64,000 nt of DNA from Acetobacteraceae bacterium. Its GTDB lineage: Bacteria > Pseudomonadota > Alphaproteobacteria > Acetobacterales > Acetobacteraceae. Location: the NCBI GenBank assembly GCA_003164135.1, contig PLSD01000048.1, positions 62,001 to 126,000 on the forward strand, read 5' to 3'. Position numbers and translations under genes: made by a program. This document shows positions 56,096 through 64,000 of this stretch, one piece after another. Position 1 is the first letter of the stretch, and each line of letters begins with the position of its first letter. The notes beneath the pieces were generated by a model. It saw nothing but the letters and a program-made list of their open reading frames with translations, ran no database searches and was not told where the DNA came from.

Positions 56096-57438
56096 AGCGC
56101 CCGGTTCAGGAGTGAGATATCCGCGCCCAACTGACGCATCAGCGCCACAAACCCCGGAAACGAGGTATCAATAAAGCTCGCGTCATCGATGCTCATCGGC
56201 TCTTTCGTCGCCTGCCCGAACACCAACGCGCTCATCGCCAGCCGGTGGTCCATATGCGTCTCCACCAGCCCGCCCCCCGGCGGCTGCGCACTTCCGTGGA
56301 CAATCAGGTCATCCCCCTCGATCTCCACCCGCACGCCCCCCGCCCGCAGCATGGCGGCGGTAGCGGCCAGCCTGTCGCTCTCCTTCACCCGCAACTCCGA
56401 GAGCCCCCGCAACCGCGACACCCCGCGCGCGCAGGCACAGGCCACCGCCAGCACCGGATACTCATCAATCATGCTCGGCGCCCGCTCCGCCGGCACGTCC
56501 ACAGCCGTCAGCTGGGTATGCTCCACGTAAATATCGCCGACATTCTCGCCGCCCTGGATGCGGAAATTGCGAATCGCCAATTCCGCGCCCATTTCGCGCA
56601 GCGTATCGAACAACCCGGTCCGCAGCGGGTTCAGCCCCACGCCGCTGATCACCAGCTTCGAGCCCGGCACCAGCAGCCCCGCCACCAGCGGAAACGCCGC
56701 CGAGGACGGATCACCCGGCACCACCACATCCGCCGCGCGCAGCTCCGGCTGCCCGGTGAGCCTTATCAGCCTCCCCCGCCCCGCCTGGGTTACTTTCACC
56801 TGCGCGCCAAAATGGGTGAGCATATTTTCCGAATGGTCCCGCGTCGGCTCGGGCTCCTCAACCTCGGTAATGCCCCGCGCATTCAACCCGGCCAGCAAAA
56901 TCGCGGACTTCACCTGCGCCGAGGCCACCGGCAGCCGATAAGTGATCGGCAGGGCGTCCCGCGCCCCCTGGATGGTCAACGGCAGCCGGTTGCCCTCCCG
57001 CGCCGTGAACACCGCCCCAGAGGCCTTCAGCGGCTCGATCACCCGTCCCATCGGCCGCTTACGCAGGCTCGCATCGCCGGTCATCACCGAAGAAAAATCA
57101 TGCGTCGCCAAAATTCCCGCCAGCAACCGCGCCGCGGTGCCGGAATTGCCCATGTCGAGCACGTCCTCCGGCGGCGTCAGCCCGCCGATTCCCCGCCCGC
57201 AAACCAGCCAATCCGCGCCTTCACGGGTAATTTCCGCCCCCAGTGCGCGCATGGCGGCGGCGGTGCGCAACACATCCTCGCCCTCCAGCAGCCCGGTGAT
57301 GCGGGTCTGGCCAACCGCCAGGGCGCCGAACATCAGGGCGCGGTGGCTGATTGATTTATCGCCGGGAACGGCAATTTCCCCGGAAAGAGGGCTGGAAGGG
57401 CGGCGGGCGGCAAGCGGCCGTGCGGGTTGAGTCTCCAT
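56092..57438 (-). CDS. aroA: 3-phosphoshikimate 1-carboxyvinyltransferase (EPSP synthase)
   Basis: Sixth step of the shikimate pathway. 448 residues from the ATG at 57438. Motifs: VPGDKSISHRALMFGAL, MGNSGTAARLLAGILA, SLRKRPMGRVIEPL, PTRDHSENML, and LRVKESDRLAATAAML with the PEP/shikimate-binding Lys-Glu-Ser-Asp-Arg. Longer in-frame upstream sequence to 57636 has no homology. Overlaps cmk by 4 bp and is divergent from the FYDLN-acid gene by about 100 bp. It functionally links to the DAHP synthase at the window's left end. Confidence 0.97.
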   Translation of the reverse strand: METQPARPLAARRPSSPLSGEIAVPGDKSISHRALMFGALAVGQTRITGLLEGEDVLRTAAAMRALGAEITREGADWLVCGRGIGGLTPPEDVLDMGNSGTAARLLAGILATHDFSSVMTGDASLRKRPMGRVIEPLKASGAVFTAREGNRLPLTIQGARDALPITYRLPVASAQVKSAILLAGLNARGITEVEEPEPTRDHSENMLTHFGAQVKVTQAGRGRLIRLTGQPELRAADVVVPGDPSSAAFPLVAGLLVPGSKLVISGVGLNPLRTGLFDTLREMGAELAIRNFRIQGGENVGDIYVEHTQLTAVDVPAERAPSMIDEYPVLAVACACARGVSRLRGLSELRVKESDRLAATAAMLRAGGVRVEIEGDDLIVHGSAQPPGGGLVETHMDHRLAMSALVFGQATKEPMSIDDASFIDTSFPGFVALMRQLGADISLLNRAL

Positions 57439-57536
57439 GCCGCGCCGCTTAGCATAAGGGAGGCCGTTTGACATAGCGGGCTGGGCATGGCATCGCGCCG
57501 CCCTTGTTGAAATCGCGTTCGGAGCAGAGGTTGGGC

Positions 57537-57863
57537 ATGGCGAAACCGGAACTAGGAACAAAACATACCTGCGTGTCGTGCGGGGCTCGGTTTTTCGATC
57601 TCGGCAAAGAGCCGGCGGTCTGCCCGAAGTGCGCAACGGAGCAGCCGGCTGAGCAGCCCCGCCTCAAGCGCGCCGCGCCGATGCCCGAGGAAGTGAAGAA
57701 AATCGTCAAACCCGCGGTGGTTGACCCCGATGACGTCGATGTCGAGGTCGTCGATGACGATGCCGACGAGGACATCCTGGAAGACGACGACCTGGACGAC
57801 GACGCCGACGTGCTCGACGCCGACATCGACGTGCAGCCGGAATCCGACGACACCGAGCGCTAA
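57537..57863 (+). CDS. FYDLN-acid family zinc-ribbon protein
   Basis: 108 residues from the ATG at 57537. The start GTKHTCVSCGARFFDLGKEP then VCPKC is the alphaproteobacterial FYDLN-acid pattern (here FFDLGKEP), with two CxxC pairs forming a probable zinc ribbon. From residue ~60 to the end the chain is extremely acidic (runs of Asp and Glu). The family is typical of Alphaproteobacteria; its role is unknown, though a nucleic-acid or protein-binding adaptor fits. Followed by a terminator at 57891-57929. Confidence 0.88.
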   Translation: MAKPELGTKHTCVSCGARFFDLGKEPAVCPKCATEQPAEQPRLKRAAPMPEEVKKIVKPAVVDPDDVDVEVVDDDADEDILEDDDLDDDADVLDADIDVQPESDDTER

Positions 57864-57890
57864 ACCCGCCCGTTTTTTATCGCCTATCCC

Positions 57891-57929
57891 CCTCCGGCCG
57901 GCGCTTTAAGCCCGCGCCGGAGGTTTTTT
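57891..57929 (+). terminator. Rho-independent terminator after the FYDLN-acid gene
   Basis: CCTCCGGC pairs with GCCGGAGG around a GC-rich loop and is followed by TTTTTT, 27 bp after the stop at 57863. A second T run (CGTTTTTTAT) precedes it. Confidence 0.85.
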
Positions 57930-58044
57930 ATGCACGCACAACCTTTGCTTGCGCGGCGCCTGAACCCGGCCATTGCAACCTAAGGTATTTTTGCTAAGTT
58001 CAAACTAGCGCGGAACGCCAGGAATCCCGTGCGAACAGGGCAGC

Positions 58045-60144
58045 ATGGGTATCGGGACGATCAGCACAAGCCTCACCTCCCAGATCACGCTGGGCGCGGG
58101 TAATTATGCGGCCAGCCTCACCATTACCCCCGGCGGCGGCATTGCCCCGCCGGGGGCGTTTGCCACAGCGCTTTATGCCGGCGCTGGAATCGCCGGCGTT
58201 AGTGTTACCAATTATGGTGTTATTTCCAGCAACTCCTATGGCGTGGCCGTTTATTTCCGGTCCACCGCCAGCCTGACCAATGCCGGCAGCATCGACGGTG
58301 CCACCGGTATTCTGCTGGCGGCGGGCGGTGGTATTACCAATACGGGCGGCATAACCGGGCATAACCACGGGCCTGGTAATTTCGGTGTCGGCATGAATGG
58401 CGGCAGCCTGAGCAACTCTGGCGCGGTATACGGCGCGTATACCGGCGTACGCGCGACGGCGCACGGCAGCATTGTAAACACCGGTAGCATTGCCGGTCAT
58501 GGTTTCGCCGGCGTGCAGCTTTTTACGGGCAGCAACCTCAGTAATATTTCCGGGGATATTTCCGGCGGCATTTACGGAGTGGAGGAAGAATACAACGCTA
58601 CGCTGAACAATTCCGGTAGCATCTATGGCCATGGCATCGGCGTGTATGTTTCCAACAACAGCACGCTGAACAATGCCGGGCAGATTTCCGGCAACACCGG
58701 CGTTAACATTTCCGCTGGTGGCAGCGTCGAAAATACGGGGAGCATCAGCGGCGTGTACGACGGCATGTTTCTCAATGCCGGTGCGAGCGTCAACAATTCT
58801 GGTGGCATCAGCGGTGGCGACGTTGGTATTTATGCGAGTGCGGGCGGGTATATCGGCAATGCCGGGCTGATTAGCGGTAGCATAGTTGCGATTGACAGTC
58901 TCGGGCCGCTCACGCTGGCGGCGGCTGGCGGGGCGCGGTTTGGCGGGGCGGTGACGGACCGCTCGGGCCAGGGGGAGCTGATTCTCAATGGTGCCGGGAG
59001 CCTGGATCTTGGCGGCTCCTTCAGTGGATTTTCGGATATTCAGTTCGGGCCGGGGGCTGGTTGGGTGCTGGCGGGGACGGTGGATGAGCTTGCGGGCGGT
59101 GAAAGTATCGCCGGGTTTGGCGCCGGGGATAGCATCGTGCTGGAGGGGTTCAGCGTTGCCTCATCGAGCTTTGTTAGCGGTACGGGGCTGGTGCTTTCCA
59201 ATGGCAGTCTTTTCGAGACGCTGGGGATTACTGGTGGTGATTTAATTGTCAGCGCCCTGAACAATGCCGTGGAGGTGACCGGGGGTGGGCCAGCGTGCTT
59301 TGCCGCCGGGACGCGCATTGCCACGGTGCGTGGGAATATTGCCGTGGAGCGCTTGAGGATTGGCGATGGTGTGAAGATTCTTGGGGGTGGTTCCGCGCCG
59401 GTAAAATGGATTGGGATGCGGCATTATAGCGCGCCATTTGTTGATGATAGGGAAATTCTGCCGATACGTATCCGGCGGCATGCGCTGGGGTGGAATATGC
59501 CGTCGCGGGATTTGTTTGTCTCGCCGGACCATGCGCTTTGCCTGGACGGGGTGCTGGTATACGCTTGGCGGCTGGTGAATGGGGTTTCCATCCGCCAAGT
59601 GGAAGGGCTGGCGGAGGTCAGCTATTTTCATGTTGAGCTGGAGCGGCATGCGGTGATTTTCGCGGAGAACTGCCCGGCGGAGAGTTTTGTTAATGCCAGT
59701 TGCCGTCAGCGGTTTGCCAATGCGGCGGAATTTGCCGTGCTTTATCCTGGCCCGGAGTTGCCGCAGGTAGCCTGCCTGCCGCGCGCGGAGGATGGGTTTG
59801 CGTTGCATGCGATTCAGCAGCGTTTGAACGCCCGTGCGGGGATTCGCACCGTGCGAAAAAGCCCTGGGCCGTTGCATGGGTTTGTTGATGAAGCGTCGGC
59901 CGCCGTGGTCCGTGGCTGGGCGCAGGATACTTGCGCGCCCGAAGAGCCGGTGGCGTTGGAGGTGTTATGCGGTGAAACATGCGTTGGGCGCGTGCTGGCC
60001 AATGCGTACCGCGAGGATTTGCGGGCGGCGGGGCTGGGCTCGGGTGGCCATGGGTTTTTGTTTCGCCCGGTGGCGGGGACACGCGGGCCGTTTCAGGTGC
60101 GGCGGATTGGTGATGGGGCGATCCTGCAGAACGGTGGTGCTTAA
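58045..60144 (+). CDS. Hint-domain protein with beta-helix passenger
   Basis: 699 residues. Residues ~50-285 contain ten short repeats of the form xLxNxGxIxG (TLNNAGQISG, SVENTGSISG), a right-handed beta-helix pattern as in adhesins. No signal peptide. Residues 418-560 are a Hint_2 domain: Cys418 (ACFAAGTRIATVRG), ERLRIGDGV, SPDH at 493-496, and YFHVELERHAVIFAENCPAES. Residues 610-690 are a separate domain (GFVDEASAAVVRGWAQD, ANAYREDLRAAGLG) also present in the sulfotransferase at 9859. Self-cleavage at the Cys releasing the helix is inferred from the Hint family. The ATG at 58045 is preceded by GGGCAGC. Confidence 0.82.
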   Translation: MGIGTISTSLTSQITLGAGNYAASLTITPGGGIAPPGAFATALYAGAGIAGVSVTNYGVISSNSYGVAVYFRSTASLTNAGSIDGATGILLAAGGGITNTGGITGHNHGPGNFGVGMNGGSLSNSGAVYGAYTGVRATAHGSIVNTGSIAGHGFAGVQLFTGSNLSNISGDISGGIYGVEEEYNATLNNSGSIYGHGIGVYVSNNSTLNNAGQISGNTGVNISAGGSVENTGSISGVYDGMFLNAGASVNNSGGISGGDVGIYASAGGYIGNAGLISGSIVAIDSLGPLTLAAAGGARFGGAVTDRSGQGELILNGAGSLDLGGSFSGFSDIQFGPGAGWVLAGTVDELAGGESIAGFGAGDSIVLEGFSVASSSFVSGTGLVLSNGSLFETLGITGGDLIVSALNNAVEVTGGGPACFAAGTRIATVRGNIAVERLRIGDGVKILGGGSAPVKWIGMRHYSAPFVDDREILPIRIRRHALGWNMPSRDLFVSPDHALCLDGVLVYAWRLVNGVSIRQVEGLAEVSYFHVELERHAVIFAENCPAESFVNASCRQRFANAAEFAVLYPGPELPQVACLPRAEDGFALHAIQQRLNARAGIRTVRKSPGPLHGFVDEASAAVVRGWAQDTCAPEEPVALEVLCGETCVGRVLANAYREDLRAAGLGSGGHGFLFRPVAGTRGPFQVRRIGDGAILQNGGA

Positions 60145-60149
60145 GCCTG

Positions 60150-60191
60150 CGCGCGGCAGAAGTATTCCACTTGGAACACCCCTGCCGCGCG
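60150..60191. terminator. Hairpin between convergent genes
   Basis: CGCGCGGCAG pairs perfectly with CTGCCGCGCG over ten bases, enclosing an inner TTCCA/TGGAA stem. It lies between the convergent Hint and dehydrogenase genes, so a bidirectional terminator is likely, though neither strand has a T tract. Confidence 0.55.
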
Positions 60192-60205
60192 GTTGGTTAG
60201 ACTGA

Positions 60206-61639
60206 TTAGATACTGGCCTGGGTTACAAATTTCGTGACCAGGTACGGCTCCAGCCCTTCGGCGCCACCTTCGGAGCCGTAGCCGCTGTCTTTCACGCCGC
60301 CGAACGGGGTTTCGGTCAGGGCCACGCCGTGGTGGTTGATGCCGATCATGCCGGATTCGATGCCGGCACCCAGCGCCGTCGCGGTGGTGACGGAGCTTGT
60401 GTAGGCGTAGGCGGCGAGGCCGTAGGCGAGGCGGTTGGCTTCGTTGATGGCTTCATCAAAGGTGCCAAACGGCATGAACAGGGCCAGCGGGCCGAACGGT
60501 TCCTCGTGCAGCACGCGGGCGTCGGCGGGAATGTCCGTGAGCACGGTGGGCTCGAAGAAATAGCCCTTGTTGCCTGAACGTTTGCCACCGGTGGCAACTT
60601 TGGCGCCTTTGCTCACGGCGTCAGCAATGAGGGATTCCATGGCGGCAACGCGGCGGCCGTTGGCCAGCGGGCCCATGGTGGTGCCCGCTTCCAACCCGTT
60701 GCCGAGTTTGAGCGCCTCGCACTTGGCGACGAATTTTTCCAGGAAAGGCTGAAAAACTTCGTTCTGTACGATGAAGCGCGTAGGTGCCACGCAAACCTGC
60801 CCGGCGTTGCGGAACTTGTTTGCGGCGAGAATTGTCGCGGCGGCGTCGAGGTCGGCATCGTTGAATACCAGGGCCGGAGCGTGGCCGCCGAGTTCCATGG
60901 TGGCGCGTTTCATGTTGGCACCGGCCAATGCGGCGAGGTGCTTGCCAACCACCGTGGAGCCGGTGAAGGAAATCTTCTTTATCACCGGATGCGGAATCAG
61001 ATATTCCGAGATTTCGGCAGGAACACCGAAGACAAGCTGCACGACGCCGGGCGGGGTGCCTGCATCCACAAACGCGCGCACCAGTTCGGCGCAGCTGGCC
61101 GGGGTTTCCTCAGGGCCTTTCAGGATAAACGCGCAACCCGCCGCCAAAGCCGCGGAGACTTTGCGCACGGCCTGGCTCATCGGGAAATTCCATGGCGTGA
61201 AGCCGGCGACGACACCGACGGGCTCGCGCAGCGAAAGCTGATAGATGCCGGCAGCGCGCGCGGGGATGACGCGGCCATAGGCACGGCGGCCTTCCTCGGC
61301 GAACCAGTCGATAACATCGGCGGAGCCTAAAATTTCCGTCCGCGCTTCCACCAGCGGCTTGCCCTGCTCGGCGGTCATCAGGCGGGCGATGTCCTCGGCG
61401 CGCTCACGCACCAGATCAGCCGCCTTGCGCATGATCTTGCTGCGCTCATACGCGGAGAGTTTGCGCCACACCGCAAAACCGGCGGCGGCGGATGCGAGTG
61501 CTTCGTCGAGATCGGGAATACCCGCGTGGGCCAGCGTGCCGATGACTTCCTCGGTCGCGGGGTTTACGACATCAAGCGTGCGGCCGCCACCGGCGGCGCG
61601 CCATTTGCCCGCGATATGCAGCAATACATTTTGGTACAT
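60206..61639 (-). CDS. NAD(P)-dependent semialdehyde dehydrogenase, GabD-like
   Basis: Oxidises succinate (or malonate/glutarate) semialdehyde to the acid. 477 residues, normal length. Oxyanion Asn151 (TPWNFP), catalytic base Glu249 (MELGGHAP) and nucleophile Cys283 (NAGQVCVAPTR) are all present, with FTGSTVVGK as the coenzyme loop and a GIESGMIGINHHG substrate segment typical of succinate-semialdehyde enzymes. The aminotransferase ends 12 bp upstream, so the pair likely degrades GABA or another omega-amino acid. The exact substrate is inferred. Confidence 0.88.
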   Translation of the reverse strand: MYQNVLLHIAGKWRAAGGGRTLDVVNPATEEVIGTLAHAGIPDLDEALASAAAGFAVWRKLSAYERSKIMRKAADLVRERAEDIARLMTAEQGKPLVEARTEILGSADVIDWFAEEGRRAYGRVIPARAAGIYQLSLREPVGVVAGFTPWNFPMSQAVRKVSAALAAGCAFILKGPEETPASCAELVRAFVDAGTPPGVVQLVFGVPAEISEYLIPHPVIKKISFTGSTVVGKHLAALAGANMKRATMELGGHAPALVFNDADLDAAATILAANKFRNAGQVCVAPTRFIVQNEVFQPFLEKFVAKCEALKLGNGLEAGTTMGPLANGRRVAAMESLIADAVSKGAKVATGGKRSGNKGYFFEPTVLTDIPADARVLHEEPFGPLALFMPFGTFDEAINEANRLAYGLAAYAYTSSVTTATALGAGIESGMIGINHHGVALTETPFGGVKDSGYGSEGGAEGLEPYLVTKFVTQASI

Positions 61640-61651
61640 TCTGTGTTTCCT

Positions 61652-62974
61652 CTAGCTCGCGACAATAACTTTACGCATGATTTCGATCATCTGCGTCAGC
61701 TCATCGGCCGTGGCGGCAAACGGGGGGGCGAGGACGATAGAGTCACCCGCCGCGCGCAGCACCAAGCCGGCTTCGAACGCCTTGCAGAGAATGTTGAAGC
61801 CGCGCGCGCCGGGCGGGCCTTTGTGTTCCAGCTCCACCGCGCCGAGCAGGCCGTGGCCGCGCGTATCGGTGACATAGGGCAGGTCCTTGAACGCGCCGAT
61901 CTGCTCCAGGAACGCCGGGGCAAGCTCACGCACGCGGGCAAAGGTATCCTCCTCGCGGTAAATTTTGAGCGTGGCGAGCGCGGCGGCGCAGGCAACCGGG
62001 TGCCCGGAATAGGTGTAGCCGTGGTAGAATTCCACGTGGTGTTCCGGCGCGGCATCCAGAATAGTCTGCTGAATATCCTCGCGCACGGCGACGGCGGCCA
62101 TCGGGATGGTGCCGTTGGTAAGCGCCTTCGCCATGGTGAGGATGTCCGGCGTGACGCCAAAGGTCTGCGAAGCGAAATTCTGCCCGGTGCGGCCGAAGCC
62201 GGTGATGACTTCGTCAAAAATCAGCAGAATGCCGTGCTTGGTGCAGATGTCGCGCAGGCGCTGCAAATAACCCTGCGGCGGTACCAGGATGCCGGTGGAC
62301 CCGGCGATGGGTTCGACAATGCAGGCGGCGATGGTGTCAGCGCCATGCAGGTCAACAAAGCGCTGCAGATCGTCAGCCAAGTTGGCGCCGTGCGTGCCCT
62401 CGCCCATCTGGAACTGATTTTCGGCGATTTTGGTGTGGCGCATGTGCATGACGCCGGGAAGGCCGAGGCCGAAGCTTTTGCGGTTGTTGACCATGCCGCC
62501 GACCGACCAGCCGCCAAAGTTGACGCCGTGGTAGCCGCGCTCACGCCCGACAAAGCGCTGGCGCTGCCCCTCACCGCGGACGCGGTGGTACTGTATGGCG
62601 ACTTTCAGCGCGGTCTCCACCGCCTCGGAGCCGGAGCCGGCGAACATGATGCGGTTGAGGCTGGGGGGGAGCATGTCCGCGATCTCGGTGGCGAGGCGGA
62701 AGGCGGCGGGGACGCCGTATTGGAACGGCGGGGCATAGTCGAGCTCCTGCATCTGCTTGGTGACGGCTTCGCGGATTTCGCGCCGGCCGTGGCCCAGGGG
62801 GATGCAGTACAGGCCCGAGGAGCCGTCAAAGAGTTTTTCGCCGCGTGTGTTATAATAATAGACACCTTCGGCCCGCTCGATGAGGCGCGGCTGCTCCAAA
62901 AACTGCCGGTTGGCGGTGAAAGGCATCCACTGGTGAACAAGCGGGTTGTTGCTGGGGGGAAGGTTGTCTGGCAT
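61652..62974 (-). CDS. Class III omega-amino acid aminotransferase
   Basis: PLP enzyme moving the terminal amino group of beta-alanine, GABA or similar to pyruvate or 2-oxoglutarate. 440 residues: AGSGSEAVETALK phosphate cup, GYHGVNFGG, Asp254 in LIFDEVITGFGRTG, and the PLP-binding Lys283 in MAKALTNGTIP. The overall pattern (NPLVHQWMPFTANRQFLEQPR start) is closest to beta-alanine:pyruvate transaminases. A good GAGGAG ribosome site precedes the ATG. First gene of a two-gene operon with the dehydrogenase. Confidence 0.9.
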   Translation of the reverse strand: MPDNLPPSNNPLVHQWMPFTANRQFLEQPRLIERAEGVYYYNTRGEKLFDGSSGLYCIPLGHGRREIREAVTKQMQELDYAPPFQYGVPAAFRLATEIADMLPPSLNRIMFAGSGSEAVETALKVAIQYHRVRGEGQRQRFVGRERGYHGVNFGGWSVGGMVNNRKSFGLGLPGVMHMRHTKIAENQFQMGEGTHGANLADDLQRFVDLHGADTIAACIVEPIAGSTGILVPPQGYLQRLRDICTKHGILLIFDEVITGFGRTGQNFASQTFGVTPDILTMAKALTNGTIPMAAVAVREDIQQTILDAAPEHHVEFYHGYTYSGHPVACAAALATLKIYREEDTFARVRELAPAFLEQIGAFKDLPYVTDTRGHGLLGAVELEHKGPPGARGFNILCKAFEAGLVLRAAGDSIVLAPPFAATADELTQMIEIMRKVIVAS

Positions 62975-63107
62975 GCGGGGCTCCTCTGGATTTTTTCTAG
63001 TTAACTATTTTAAACACCTTATGCCAGATAAATTTTTGTCATGGGTATGATTTGGCGGCATGGCAGAGGTATAGGCTTAGCTAGCGATAGATGCTCGGGG
63101 GACAGAG

Positions 63108-63467
63108 ATGCAGGACGCGATTGCCTATAAAGTACTGACAGGCACGGAATTTGCCGCCCTGGAGGCCGGGGATTTTGCCGGTGCGCCGGTGGACCGGGCG
63201 GACGGGTATATTCACCTCTCTACCGCTGCGCAGTTGACCGAGACGGTGGACAAGCATTTTGCCGGACAGAGTAATCTGGTGGTGGCGGCGGTGGATCTGG
63301 CGGCGCTGGGGAACGCAGTGCGCTGGGAGGTCTCGCGCGGGGGGCAGGCGTTTCCGCATTTGTATGGGGCACTGCGCATGGCGGCGGTGCTGGCGCATGC
63401 GCCGCTGACGCGCGGGGCGGATGGGCTTGTGGTTACACCGCCTTCTCCACCGCCCGGGCGATTTTAA
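63108..63467 (+). CDS. DUF952 family protein
   Basis: 119 residues, ATG preceded by GGGGGAC. The DUF952 pattern is clear: IAYKVLTGTEFAALEAG, VDRADGYIHLSTAAQLTETV, LVVAAVDLAALG and RWEVSRGGQAFPHLYG. The fold resembles ADP-ribosyl-handling domains, but no activity is established. Its last 35 bp overlap the convergent amidase gene, and the short Pro-rich tail (PPSPPPGRF) arises from that overlap. Confidence 0.9.
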   Translation: MQDAIAYKVLTGTEFAALEAGDFAGAPVDRADGYIHLSTAAQLTETVDKHFAGQSNLVVAAVDLAALGNAVRWEVSRGGQAFPHLYGALRMAAVLAHAPLTRGADGLVVTPPSPPPGRF

Positions 63468-64000
63468 GCACCACATCATCACGGTACAAAGGTGCTGCGA
63501 TTTGCACGGCGACCGGCAGGCCGGCGGCATTCACCCCCATGGGGAGCGAGATGGCGGGCTGGCGGGTGAGGTTGAACAGCAATGTCCACGGCGCCCAGTG
63601 TTGCAGCAGGCCCTGCACCGGGTCGTCCACCGGCACGCCGGCCAGCGGGGCGGCTTGGGGGACGCAGGGGCAGATCAGCGCGTCGTAATCCGTGGCGGCC
63701 ATGGCGTGGGCGGCTTGCACGCGCTGGGCTTCGGCTTCCAGCATGTCCAGCGCCGAGGCGGTGGCGAATTGCCGCGCCAGGCCAGTGAGGCCGTGGTCGA
63801 GCAGCGCGTGTTTTTCCGGCGCAATGGTGGCGACCTGACGGGCCAGCGCGGCGCCCCAGATTTTGGTGAAGCTGATGGAGGCGTCCGGCAGGGCGATGTT
63901 GGCCTGCACCACCGTGGCACCGAGGGATTCAAGGATTTTGCGGGCGGATTCCAATGCATTTAGCGCGTCGTCATCGGCCGGGGCGGCGAAGCCAGGGTTG
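63433..64000 (-). CDS. Amidase-signature enzyme, C-terminal part
   Basis: The frame is open to the window end, so the catalytic Lys-Ser-Ser part lies outside; about 188 C-terminal residues are seen. They match amidase-signature enzymes: ALESARKILESLGATVVQ, YDALICPCVPQAAPLAG and the closing FNLTRQPAISLPMGVNAAGL followed by PVAVQIAAPLYRDD. Such enzymes hydrolyse amides or transamidate Glu-tRNA; the end lacks GatA-specific traits, so a general amidase is more likely. Convergent with and overlapping the DUF952 gene by 35 bp. Confidence 0.88.
   Translation of the reverse strand, partial: NPGFAAPADDDALNALESARKILESLGATVVQANIALPDASISFTKIWGAALARQVATIAPEKHALLDHGLTGLARQFATASALDMLEAEAQRVQAAHAMAATDYDALICPCVPQAAPLAGVPVDDPVQGLLQHWAPWTLLFNLTRQPAISLPMGVNAAGLPVAVQIAAPLYRDDVVLKIARAVEKAV

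Noticed and set aside
60163-60178. A second parS-like sequence (14 of 16 bases against TGTTCCACGTGGAACA)
   Set aside because: The central CG is replaced by CT, which should abolish ParB binding, and it is better explained as the inner stem of the convergent-gene hairpin.

Overview
The window is high-GC alphaproteobacterial chromosome. The complete alphaproteobacterial-style division and cell-wall (dcw) cluster, class II DAHP synthase, a FYDLN-acid protein, ATP-dependent 5-oxoprolinase and two Hedgehog/intein (Hint_2-type) proteins fit an acidophilic or acetic-acid-type member of the Acetobacteraceae. The family is inferred from gene content; no rRNA or tRNA is present to confirm it.

Layout. 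(1) 1-3653: 3' end of class II DAHP synthase, a nicotinate phosphoribosyltransferase-like gene and glutamine-dependent NAD synthetase (aromatic and NAD biosynthesis). (2) 3686-21088: an accessory surface-glycan island. It holds two ~980-residue GT2+GT4 proteins, a stand-alone GT2, a CgeB-like glycosyltransferase, a sulfotransferase, a Hint protein, a TPR protein fused to a DXD sugar transferase, a second DXD sugar transferase, and a protein made only of the ~43-residue repeat also found in three of the transferases. A decayed IS481-type transposase fragment lies at its right edge. (3) 21768-27115: SWIM-SNF2 helicase, a second sulfotransferase, lpxC and two small genes. (4) 27165-45629 (minus strand): mraZ-rsmH-ftsL-ftsI-murE-murF-mraY-murD-ftsW-murG-murC-murB-ddl-ftsQ-ftsA-ftsZ. 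Nearly every junction overlaps, and mraZ is preceded by a 10-bp-periodic MraZ-box array. (5) 45838-47832: RNase P RNA, a peptidoglycan amidase and a TerB/J-domain protein, with a 145-bp MITE-like palindrome between the last two. (6) 47991-57863: 5-oxoprolinase, an AsmA-like protein, a secreted protein of unknown function, a perfect parS palindrome, cmk, aroA and the FYDLN-acid protein. (7) 58045-64000: a second Hint protein with a beta-helix passenger, a semialdehyde dehydrogenase/omega-aminotransferase pair, a DUF952 protein and the 3' part of an amidase.

How it fits together. The dcw block makes peptidoglycan precursors and builds the divisome, with the nearby amidase as a remodelling partner. 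LpxC, the glycosyltransferases, the sulfotransferases and probably the Hint proteins serve the outer surface. The least explained parts are the repeat-containing glycosyltransferase family with its non-catalytic member, a GT2 domain that has lost its catalytic motifs, the Hint proteins, and a small C-terminal domain shared by a sulfotransferase and a Hint protein almost 50 kb apart. No CRISPR array, prophage, tRNA or riboswitch was seen.
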